Below, piece after piece: positions 11,229 through 20,029 of a DNA stretch of 25,008 bases. The notes under the pieces were generated by a model. The model had not been told where the DNA came from and did not search any database. It saw nothing but the letters and a program-made list of their open reading frames with translations. The DNA lies in contig JAYMTA010000708.1 in assembly GCA_036897625.1 (NCBI GenBank), positions 1-25,008 of the forward strand, given 5' to 3'. Position 1 is the stretch's first letter. Each line of letters starts with the position of its first letter. The position numbers and the translations under genes are program-made. This DNA is from Pelargonium cotyledonis. Taxonomy: Eukaryota > Streptophyta > Magnoliopsida > Geraniales > Geraniaceae.

Positions 11229-12648
11229 ATGGCTATTCCTCGTATCGCAATTGGCTCCGCCGCCGAGTTCGGTCAAGCCGATGCGCTCAGAGCCGGTCTG
11301 GCCGAGTTCATTTCCATGCTCATTTTTGTCTTCGCCGGTGAAGGATCGGGCATGGCTTTCAGTAAGTACTTAACAGAGTCATTGTTTTGATTAGTTTTGA
11401 GATAATTAGCGGTTTTAGATATTAATGTTGAATATTTTGTATTTGCAGACAAGTTGACAAGCGATGGATCGGCCACGCCGGCCGGGCTAGTGGCGGCGGC
11501 TTTGGCACACGGGTTCGCGCTGTTTGTGGCCGTTTCAGTCGGCGCCAACATCTCCGGCGGACATGTCAACCCGGCTGTTACATTCGGTGCCTTTTTGGGC
11601 GGACCCATCACCTTGTTCAGGAGCGTCGTGTACTGGATTTGCCAGTGCCTTGGCTCCGTTGTTGCTTGCTTGCTTCTTAAATTCGCCACCGGAGGATTGG
11701 TAAGACTTATTTTCATATTTATACATAATATTGATCTCTCTTTTACTGCTCGCAATGTGAATTAGGTAGCTCACTTTAACCATACTATTTGATATGAGTT
11801 GCAGCTACATGTATCGATAAATTCATTGACATGATTATAATTTTTGATTTCGTGAAATAATAATTGGCATAGTATTAGTCATTACAAAAAAAATTTATTT
11901 TTTGTTTTCTCTAAAACACCAAAGGAATTATAAGAAAATATATTTTTGACTTAACAAATTTCAAAAAAGTGACATGGGTTTTAATAGGGAAAGCTAAGAC
12001 GTTCATTAATGGAACTATCATGAATATTTTTGAATTTTGAGTTGCCCATGAAAGGGACAATCTAGTTTTCAAAGCTTTGAAAATGTTTTGTTTTTGTTAT
12101 AATAAATAGGATAAGCATGAACAAAAGTAAACTAACATTTTTTTTAAACAATTTATAGTTAAAGAAAAAAGAAAGTAGGAAAAAAAAATATCAACCTCAA
12201 TGATGCATTTTAAAGGTTAAATATATTTACTTATATTTAATTTTACCGGAATTAATTTTTGATTTTAACCATGCAGACAACATCCGCTTTCTCCCTATCA
12301 AGCGGCGTCAGTGAGTGGAACGCCGTCGTTTTCGAAATAGTGATGACCTTTGGTCTGGTTTACACCGTCTACGCCACAGCCGTTGACCCAAAGAAGGGAA
12401 GCATCGGAACCATTGCACCAATTGCAATTGGTTTCATAGTGGGAGCCAACATCTTGGCCGGCGGTGCCTTCGACGGCGCGTCGATGAACCCAGCTGTGTC
12501 GTTCGGACCCGCCGTGGTGAGCTGGACATGGACCAACCACTGGGTCTACTGGGTGGGTCCATTGATCGGCTCCGCCATCGCCGCCCTCACCTACCAGACC
12601 GTCTTCATCAGCTCATCAACCACTGATTACGAGGAGCTCCCCAACTAA
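11229..12648 (+). CDS. TIP1;3: Tonoplast intrinsic protein, TIP1 class aquaporin
   Basis: Aquaporin of the vacuolar membrane that carries water and, in this class, small solutes such as urea or hydrogen peroxide. The exons are 11229-11361, 11449-11699 and 12277-12648, all with GT-AG introns, giving 251 residues, the normal TIP length with six membrane helices. Both pore motifs are present: NPA at residues 85-87 after SGGHV, and NPA at 199-201 after GASM. The TIP1 filter is visible as His65 in helix 2 and Val202 where other aquaporins have Arg. Cys118 matches the position of the mercury-sensitive Cys of gamma-TIP. Motifs [20 protein letters not shown] and [11 protein letters not shown] are TIP1 signatures. 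The sequence around SAFSLSSGV and WNAVVFE suggests the TIP1;3 branch, which is pollen-expressed in Arabidopsis; that sub-assignment is inference. An in-frame ATG at 11148 lies upstream of the predicted transcript start, so 11229 is preferred. Confidence 0.96.
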
Positions 12649-13112
12649 GGAAGAAGATAGTGTCTGTCAATTCAAGTGATGCAAATGTTTTTGGGTTTCA
12701 GTGATGTGGGTGTTGTTTGTATCTGGGTGTTGCTCATTTTCAATTCTGTGTACTTGTCATGGTTCCCTTTTTGTTTTATCAACAAAATCATTTGTTCTTA
12801 TTAATTTATTTGTGCTCCACTCTATGCCAATTTGACCATTTTCTATATCAACATTTAATCGTACTAACATTCTAGATTTGTGAATCAGGTAACTCAAGTT
12901 AGACATCAGATATGCTTCTACTAGAGTTTGTAATTCGGAATTATTATTTCTTTTAGAAAAGACCCGGTGCATATTGTTCGGGCTTTTATTTCTAAAGTTA
13001 CATAGTAGGAACGTGAAAGTACTAATAGAAATACATGATACACAACATCGGAGGTTTTTGATCCAAATTTTCCATATCGCCGTTTCAAAAGGCGAAAAGA
13101 GTAACTTCACCT
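12649..13112. other. Convergent 3' region between TIP1 and PTPLA copy A
   Basis: The TIP1 stop and the stop of the minus-strand dehydratase are 464 bp apart, so the two transcripts run towards each other and both 3' UTRs must fit here. T-rich sequence after 12740 can serve TIP1 3' end formation, though it has no clear AATAAA. Copy A has AATAAA on the minus strand at 12990-12985. Confidence 0.6.
12985..12990 (-). terminator. Poly(A) signal for PTPLA copy A
   Basis: AATAAA on the minus strand about 125 bp after the copy A stop codon. It lies just outside the duplicated segment, so copy B does not share it. Confidence 0.45.
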
Positions 13113-14775
13113 TCACGTTTTCTTCTTCTCGTGCAGCTTAGAGAGTTTCGATTTACGCTGCTTAAGCAAATGCATGTAGAGTTTCAACCACAGAAAAGGG
13201 TAGCAGAGAAGCACAGCCTGAATTGGAAAATGTCAACTGGATTTTATAAAGTATATTCAAACAACATGCCAATATTAATAGAAGATACACGAGAAACTCA
13301 TCTTGTTCCTTAAAATATTCTTAAAAACTTGTAATAAAGATCAATCATACCTGGACAATATTATAATAGCTGATTGGGAGGCCGAGGAAAAAATCTCCGT
13401 AGAGTTGTTTCTCCTTGATATATGGAAGTGCTTGGTACATAGGCCACACTGCGAAGTAAAGACTAATCAGTGAAACGAACGATTCAAGAATTAATGGTAA
13501 TTGAAAGATAAATGAGTGGTTTGGGGTCGATTTTATTGATACTAGTCAATAGCGAATTCTCCTACGGACAACTAAAAAATTGCAAACCAATATGCATAGG
13601 TGAGAGTATGGACTCACTTTCACCGGGAGCCATTCCTACAGGATACAGAACAATGAATGCCGTGTACCTAGTGAAATGTCGACATTAATAGTTTAGATGT
13701 GTTAGCTTCTGCAAGTATATTTCAGTTTACAGCTAAGGAAAAAGAAGAACCTGAGATAGGTGATCCAAGATGGACAACGTCCCAAGCAACTTAAAGCATA
13801 ATATGGATACCTAATTATCTGCAGCCAGGTAAAAACCATCTCATATTTTGTATGCACTTTGTAAAAGACATGAAGCAAAACCAGAAATAAAACTGGAAAC
13901 GCACGCGCGCGCATGTAAGTGAAATCATGGAAAGACAGAAATGAAATCCTCCATACAGACATAAATGAAATTCTAGTTATGTCGGAACAAATCAACCTCA
14001 CTCAGGCTCCAAGCAAGAAAAGTTATGAAAATGGATGGCAATTCCTGGACCTATCAAAGGTTTACATGGAGAATTGCAGTCAGTGTGAAGATAATGAGCA
14101 TGAAATCAACATTTCTAATTTGTTGATAATTATCCCCGAAGAGAATTCCACGAACCTCGGTGATTCCACGAACAATTGCAAACACAAAATGAGCCCTTCC
14201 AGCCCACTGCATAAGAGGAAGAAGCGTCCCACTCGGCACGAGATCTTTACTCCATAGTGCAAACACAAAAATCAGTACTACATAGAAGCAAATCATCATC
14301 TACTAAACCGAAAGGGCGTATTACACAAAAACCACCAATGGCTCCATGTATGACCTCCAAGAACTCAACAGCTTGCAGAAAACCTTAAATCAACCATAAA
14401 AAATTACATAAAACAAGCAATTAGAAGATTACTGCACAGTTTGAAATGCTACCAAACACATATCCACTGTTTCAGTTCCTTTTGTTTTTCCCGGACACCA
14501 AACATAAATAATAAGCTCGAGGAGCTAGAAAGGCAAATGTAACTCACAAATTAGCTCTCCGGCGGAGGCATAAGCTCCACGGGTAGAATTGGTGAGTACA
14601 AAACTGCTCAGAACTCTGAAGAGAGCAAGTGCCCTGCCAGAAACAAACAATTTGAAACAGAAATTACGAGAAAGTGAAAGGAAAATGCGAAAAAGAGAGA
14701 AGAAACAGAAGATTACCATCCAAAGAACTGGAGAGAGTTGTAGAGGAAGAGATAGAGATTGGACAGTTGGGACAT
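13113..14775 (-). CDS. PTPLA: PTPLA/PAS2-like very-long-chain 3-hydroxyacyl-CoA dehydratase, copy A
   Basis: Third enzyme of the ER fatty-acid elongase: it dehydrates 3-hydroxyacyl-CoA to trans-2-enoyl-CoA for very-long-chain fatty acids. Nine exons with GT-AG introns: 14775-14717, 14633-14548, 14383-14336, 14244-14156, 14050-13997, 13818-13751, 13667-13618, 13448-13351, 13217-13113. They give 218 residues. Family marks in order are LYLFLYNSLQ (7-16), AYASAGELICFLQ (40-52), EVIHGAI (58-64), LPLMQWAGRAHF (73-84), WSLSEIIRY (108-116), YLRYTAFIVLYPVG (133-146) and PFLWLKLY near the end. Tyr143 aligns with the catalytic Tyr and Glu151 is the candidate partner Glu. The C-terminal KKKT fits a dilysine ER-retrieval signal. 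It is unlike PAS2 itself and closer to Arabidopsis PTPLA, from remembered sequence. The start is the first ATG after a TATA box. Copy B lies upstream as a tandem duplicate. Confidence 0.9.
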
Positions 14776-14836
14776 TTTGTAGATTGATCAATGTGGTTCC
14801 TTGCCCAATCAGATTCTTTAACACTTTGCTCGCGCG

Positions 14837-14843
14837 TTTTATA
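14837..14843 (-). promoter_or_regulatory. TATA box of PTPLA copy A
   Basis: TATAAAA on the minus strand, about 62-68 bp upstream of the ATG at 14775, which puts transcription start near 14810. The matching position in copy B reads GATAAAAAA, so the canonical box is not conserved there. Confidence 0.5.
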
Positions 14844-14877
14844 TCTTCATTCTGCATTTATTTCACTGTCATTTCTT

Positions 14878-15042
14878 AAAAAAAAGAGTCCAAGCTGTAT
14901 ACATAATATTCATCATAATCATTTATAACAAGGACCCCTTGTTAGGTAAAACTCTAATATTTCGGCCATTTAAGAGTTTCTTTACTAATCCTTTACCTCC
15001 ATGTGTCCTAAAACCTACATTTATGCAAAAACATTGTCACAT
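14878..15042. repeat. Dispersed repeat, copy 1 (upstream of PTPLA copy A)
   Basis: About 165 bp similar to 17741-17966. Shared blocks include ATATTCATCATAA, CTTGTTAGGTAAAA, TTCGGCCATTTAA and CCTAAAACCTACATTTAT, in the same order and orientation. It lies between the duplicated genes and outside the duplicated segment. Its partner is inside intron 5 of copy B, so it is probably a mobile or rearranged piece; the class is unknown. Confidence 0.8.
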
Positions 15043-15170
15043 GAGCGTTGTCTACAACAGAAATGTGACAAAGGGAGAAGAAACAGAAGCCGATTTGGTA
15101 GTCTGAGTATCCCGCCAAAAATTCAGAGCTTAATGCGGCCCTTAACAACATTTCTTGTCTCGTTTTTCTT

Positions 15171-15480
15171 TTGCACAGAGGCATGTTAGCACCGAATACA
15201 AGCGTGTTGTGTTGGCTTTGTGACTCAAGCCCGAAAAACTGTTCTAATCTTTTCCTCCATTGTGCTTGGGCTGGTCGAGTTTGGGCTCATATTTTGCATT
15301 GGCGGTCTATATATCAGCTGTTTTTCTGCAAATTGTTATGGTTTGCTAGGAACTCGTTGATCTTTGACAGTAGGCCAGCTAGCTTGGAGGACATGACTCT
15401 CCAAATCAAGAGCTTTAGCTACTCTCTCCTCCCGTGCATATTCGACCCGGCTTTTGTTAATCTTAAAAAATCACTCAAGT
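15171..15480 (+). mobile_element. LINE relic, reverse-transcriptase C-terminal zinc-binding region
   Basis: Plus-strand translation shows VLCWLCDSSPKNCSNLFLHC, which follows the CxxC...C pattern of the zf-RVT region found at the C-terminus of plant LINE reverse transcriptases. It is followed by VWAHILHW and LLWFARNSLIFD, also typical of that tail. The usual His of the HLFLHC block is replaced (SNLFLHC), and the segment between the VW and ARNS blocks is shorter than usual. The rest of the element is missing. It fills the spacer between the two dehydratase genes. The borders are approximate. Confidence 0.75.
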
Positions 15481-15733
15481 TAAATTTCCGAGGTTTTATG
15501 TCAGATTTATATTCAACAGATACTTGTGATACACCGTTAATCTTAGTGAAATTATTATTCCCCTCGAAAAGGACTCTTCCAGTTCTGAACTCTGAAGTAA
15601 CATTGTAGGAACTTGAAAGGTACTAATAGAAATACATGATGCACAACATCTGAGGTTTCGCAATCCAAATTTACCATTTTGCCAGCAACTGTTTCAATAT
15701 CTAAAATCCATGTACAAAAGAGTACATTCACCT

Positions 15734-18700
15734 TCACATTTTCTTCTTCTTCTCGTGCCGCTTAAAAAATTTCGATTTACGCTGCTTAAACAAATGCACG
15801 TAGAGTTTCAACCACAAGAAAGGGTAGCAGAGAAGCACAACCTGAATTGAAAATGTTAAACTGAATTTTATAAGTATATTCACACAACATGCCAATATTA
15901 ATAGAAGGTACTTGCACACTAACAATCCGGTACTATTGATCAATGAATGGTAGATAAATGTGGAGAGAGAAAAGATCACTCGCTAAACATAAAATAAAGA
16001 TCAATCATACCTGGACAAAGTTATAATAGCTGATGGGGAGGCCGAGGAAAGAATCTCCGTAGAGGTGTTTCGCCTTGATATATGGAAGTGCTTGATACAT
16101 GAGCCACACTGTGGAGTAGTAAAGACTAATCAATGAAACGAACTATTCAAGAATTAATGGTAATTGAAAGAGAAATGAGTGGTTTGGGGCAGATTTTATT
16201 GATATTGGTCAAAAGTGAACTCTACGATAGACAACTAAAAATTGCAAACCAATATGCATAGATGAGACTCATGAGAGAATGGACTCACTTTCACCAGGAG
16301 CCACTCCTATAGGAAACAGAACAATGAATGCCGTGTACCTAGTGAAAAGTAAAATTGACATAAATAGTTAAGATGTATTAGCTTCTGCAAGTGTATTTCA
16401 GATTATAGCTGACTTCAAGGAAAAATAAAAACCTGAGATAGGTGATCCAAGATGGACAATGTCCCAAGCAACTTAATGCATAGTGTGGATACCTAATTAT
16501 CTGCAGTCAGGTAAAAGTCAGTTCATATTTTGTATGCACTTTGTAAAAGACTTGAAGCAAAACAAGAAATAATACTGGAAACATGCACACGTGAAGAAAC
16601 AAAAAGAGAGTGTATATGGGTATGTTGTAAGACAAATAGTGAAATCATAGAAAGACAAATGAAATCCTCCATGCGGATGATAATAAACAGATAGTAGTAG
16701 CCACTACACAGTTAAAAAAGGTGCCAATTAAACCTTGCACCATTTATAGGAGCAGCCACTACAGAGACCCCTTGATTTGTCATCAAGCAATAAAATCGTC
16801 ATATAGATTGACCAAAACTTTCCATCATACATGCTTGTATGACACTCCCTCTGTCACAGAATGAGCCACTTGCTTTGTACAAAATTGTCCGAAAATGAGT
16901 GTCCACTTTCTTTCTTTGTTAGTCGGTTATGCATGAATAACCAACATTATTCCTAAGATAAGTTAGCAACCTCTTGAGTTTGTGAACACGAGCTAAAAAG
17001 GGCACGAGGGGCAATGTCCATCCTTAACGGTATCCTTAATTATTGTAAGAAATGGGAAGATGCTTAAGTCTGCACTCATTTAGGATTTTAGGACGGAGGG
17101 AGGAGTAGAAATTTACAAAGGATATGCCGTTGTGGACATAACAACTTAAAAGCTTTGCTAGTTACTTCTTTCCATGTACCTGTAACTCATACCTTAGATG
17201 CGTACAAAAATCTGCTCTATTGTGCCTTCTTTCTGTATGGAATGATCATGCTTTCTTTATGACCCAGAAAACGGACAGACAATTTTGCATGGATGAAAGA
17301 GAATAGGCAAGAGCTTGAGTCCATTGGCTTGGAGTTCTAGAAATTGAATGTACGAATACTCTGTTCCCTTAATAAAATGACTTCATTAAAAAGGGCATGA
17401 CTAATAAATCTCCATATTGTGACAACTGTGTTAATGTGTGTTAGAAACTGTGTATATTAAATATTAGACAATATGGACAAATTTTCCTGCATCAGTTTTA
17501 TCATTTGTTATCCAAGGTAAGCTTGTTTCATGAGTTTCTGAAGGATAGGTTCTACCAAAAATGACTTTTAACTTTCAAAATATTACAGTTATGTCGGAAC
17601 AAATCAATCTCGCTATGAATGCAATCAATGATTGCTTTTGTATTATACACCCAACCAAGAAAAAAGAGAAGTTAATGTGCAAGGACATTTTTCAGCAAGC
17701 TCATACAATACACAAAAGTAGGGCTAAATTTGTCATCTCTTTAAAAAAACATTGTGTACATGCTGTATATATGATATTCATCATAAGCATTAATAGCAAG
17801 GACCACTTGTTAGGTAAAAACCTAATACTTCGGCCATTTAATGAGTTTTTTACTAATCCTTTCTCTCCATGTTTCCTAAAACCTACATTTATAGACATCT
17901 CCGCCTCTTGAAGTTAAAATGTATTTCTGTTATTGAAGCACAGTAATTGCATTAAACATTGTCATCCAAAAAATTATGCAGTATTAGACCAGGACAACAG
18001 CCTAACCTCACTCAGGCTCCAAGCAAGAAAAGTTATGAAAACGGATGGCAGTTCCTGGACCTATCAAAGGTTAAAATGGAGAATTGCAGTCAGTGTGAAG
18101 ATAATGAGCATGAAATCAAAATTTCTACAATTTTTTTTTATAATTATTCACAAGAGAATTCCACAAACCTCAATGATTCCACGAACAATTGCCAACAGAA
18201 AATGAGTCCTTCCACTCCACTGCATAAGAGGAAGAAGCGCCCCACTCGGCACGAGACCTTAACTCCATAGTGTAAACACAAAAATCAATACTACATAAAA
18301 GCAAATCATCTACAAAACCAAAAGGGAAAATTACACAAAACCCACCGATGGCTCCATGTATGACCTCCAAGAACGCAGCAGTTTGCAGAAAACCTTAAAT
18401 CAATCATCAAATAAAATACATAAAAAAAAAGCAATTAGAAGATTACTCCACAGTTTGAAATGCTACCAGACACATATCCACTATTTCAGTTCCTATAGAT
18501 TTTCCCGGACGCCAAACACTAATTAGCTCGAGGAGTCAGAAAGGCAAATGTTACCCACAAATTAGCTCACCGGCGGAGGCATAAGCTTCATGGGTGGATT
18601 TGGTGAGTACAAAACTGCTCAGAACTCTGAAGAGAGAAAGTGCCCTGCCAGAAAACAAACAATTTGAAACAGAAATTGCGAGAAAGTGAAAGGAAAATGT

Positions 18701-18788
18701 GAAAAAAGAGAGCAGAAACAGAAAATTACCATCCAAAGGACTGGAAAGAGTTGTAGAGAAAGAGATAGAGGTTGGACAGTTGGGACAT
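15734..18788 (-). CDS. PTPLA: PTPLA/PAS2-like 3-hydroxyacyl-CoA dehydratase, copy B (Tyr to Phe at the catalytic position)
   Basis: Tandem paralogue of copy A, with the same predicted role in ER fatty-acid elongation. Nine exons: 18788-18730, 18644-18559, 18393-18346, 18257-18169, 18060-18007, 16500-16433, 16338-16289, 16108-16011, 15841-15734. They give 219 residues with every splice site in GT-AG form. Exon lengths equal those of copy A except the last, which is one codon longer. Blocks include EVIHGAIGLVPSG, LPLMQWSGRTHF, WSLSEIIRYPHY and YPFLWLKLY. The C-terminal KKKM fits a dilysine ER signal. Residue 143 is Phe (TTT at 16316-16314, minus strand) where copy A has Tyr; the candidate catalytic Glu151 is kept. 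Open frame and intact splicing argue against a plain pseudogene, so altered or lost catalysis with a retained partner role is possible. Intron 5 is expanded by insertions. Confidence 0.88.
16845..17105. mobile_element. Stowaway-like MITE (Tc1/mariner type) in intron 5 of copy B
   Basis: About 260 bp with inverted ends CTCCCTCTGTC (16845-16855) and GGACGGAGGGAG (17091-17102), which is the Stowaway terminal consensus. Subterminal motifs such as AATGAGTG on both inner sides also fit. A clean TA target duplication is not visible. It carries no coding sequence. It is absent from intron 5 of copy A, so it probably arrived after the duplication. Confidence 0.78.
17741..17966. repeat. Dispersed repeat, copy 2 (intron 5 of PTPLA copy B)
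   Basis: Partner of 14878-15042, with one extra block of about 45 bp near 17895-17950 before the shared AAACATTGTCA. It lies in an insertion next to exon 5. The DNA on both sides of that insertion, AATCAATCTCGCT at 17602-17614 and CTAACCTCACTC at 18002-18013, resembles one continuous stretch in copy A, as expected for an insertion with a diverged target-site duplication. Confidence 0.75.
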
Positions 18789-18924
18789 TTTTTTGATTGA
18801 TCAATGAGGTGGTGGTCTCTAGCCAATGGCTACGATCCTGTGACTTTTGCCCAATCCGATAGTACTTCAACACTTGCCCGCGTTTTTTATCTTCCTTCTG
18901 CGTTTTTTGCTGAATAGCTGGGTC

Positions 18925-18960
18925 ACTCTCGGCCCATAATTTATCCGTTTTTGGGCCGAC
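18925..18960 (-). promoter_or_regulatory. Site II-like elements upstream of PTPLA copy B
   Basis: GGCCCAT at 18931-18937 and TGGGCC at 18953-18958 lie about 140-170 bp upstream of the copy B ATG. TGGGCC/GGCCCA motifs are known in promoters of housekeeping and proliferation genes, bound by TCP factors. They lie beyond the end of the duplicated segment, so copy A does not have them. CATAATTTATCCGTTTTT occurs at 18935-18952 and again at 18992-19009. Confidence 0.35.
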
Positions 18961-19454
18961 ATTATCCTTTATCTGAACCATTAATCCATCACATAATTTA
19001 TCCGTTTTTTATTTGATATAGAAACCGAAGTCATGACATGTGGTAATTAACGAGGACAAATGTCGTTCTTATTGTGGAAATGACGATCTTCGTTCTCGTG
19101 ATAATGAGTTGTGTTGTGACTTGTGACATGGTTGCACGAGGCCGTGACCTTGGAGCAATGATGAGATTGGTTCTCGAAGAGACGATGATGAACTTTGTTA
19201 CCCTGATAACGAAATGATGTCACGACTTAGTGGCAGAAGGCCACATCTTTGGATTGTCAACTTCATTTTCTTGTGGTGATGCTCATGTTGATGGCAATGG
19301 AGTGACTTGCACAAGGTCACAAATGCAAGTTGAATTCTTCTATTGACGCATTTAATTTTTGAGGAAGTAACCTACATGACACTCATACACCGTAACTGTT
19401 ATTTCATTATTTATGGTTTCTAAAATGCCAACTAGACGTATTAAATTAAATTTA
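18961..19454. other. Intergenic, nothing recognised
   Basis: The sequence is less AT-rich than average around 19020-19330, with no frame or motif that can be supported. Confidence 0.5.
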
Positions 19455-19680
19455 TATTTGAGCCCAATAGAAAGTCGATGCTACTTATTCGAGCCTGAGT
19501 CAATCTCGATCACAAAGTTGTGATGAAAAAGCCCAATTCATAAATATTTTATTGGGCTGTAAGCCAAAAATTTACTCGTGATGGAAAATCTTTTCCAGTT
19601 CTCAGTCCCAATATCATAAATTGCGAAACCGGAAATCAATCTTTGCGCGCGCAGTTTCAAACTGCAGATCACAAATTGAT
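19455..19680 (+). promoter_or_regulatory. Probable promoter of a plus-strand housekeeping-type gene
   Basis: AGCCCA at 19461-19466, AGCCCA at 19530-19535 and TGGGCT at 19553-19558 form a cluster of TCP-type site II motifs. A CG-richer patch near 19646-19652 follows, and then a first-exon-like sequence that ends in a good 5' splice site at 19740. No TATA box is obvious, which is usual for site II promoters. Confidence 0.4.
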
Positions 19681-20029
19681 GGTGCGAATGGCGATGGGAG
19701 GTTCAAAAAGTTGGGCTCTAAACTGACATGGCGTCAGCGGTAAGAGTTCAAAATTTATACGATATTCTTCTATTTTCCCGTGATTTCTCTTCAACCAAAC
19801 AGAGATGTACTGGAAAAAAAAAAACCCACAGAGTGCTATTCTTCAGGAACAGTAGAGATTTAGCTTCATGTACATTTGTTCTCAGCACTTCCATACATAA
19901 TTACAAATTAGAATCATTCCTGACTCATAGTTTCGTGATTTTGCTCTGTTACTTGAACCACTGAATGCAGGTCCGGATCAGAGAATTCTCAGGAAATGCA
20001 TGGAACCTAGGGTTTAATTCATTGCAAAA

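Larger units (their letters stand above)
12993..14858. repeat. Tandem duplication unit 1 (PTPLA copy A)
   Basis: The sequence here matches 15595-18902 in the same orientation: all nine exons, most intron sequence, about 120 bp of 3' flank and about 80 bp of 5' flank. Similarity starts near GTTACAT at 12996 and fades after about 14858. This is a gene-scale tandem duplication. The second unit is longer because of insertions in its intron 5. Confidence 0.9.
15595..18902. repeat. Tandem duplication unit 2 (PTPLA copy B)
   Basis: Second unit of the duplication described at 12993-14858. Exons and short introns align throughout. Intron 5 is 1506 nt against 178 nt in unit 1 because of at least two insertions. 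One lies at about 16678-17587 and includes a Stowaway MITE. The other lies at about 17612-18000 and includes the dispersed repeat. Each is bordered by sequence that is continuous in unit 1. Confidence 0.9.

Noticed and set aside
11273-11783. Minus-strand open frames of 160 and 82 codons opposite TIP1
   Set aside because: They are antisense shadows of the TIP1 exons and have no independent support.
12757-13116. 119-codon minus-strand open frame in the convergent 3' region
   Set aside because: It overlaps the 3' UTR region of copy A, has no recognisable domain, and is not kept in the duplicate near 15600-15730.
18789-18981. Minus-strand open frame extending upstream of the copy B start
   Set aside because: It is in a different frame from the dehydratase start and has no homologous frame at copy A. 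The family N-terminus fits the ATG at 18788.
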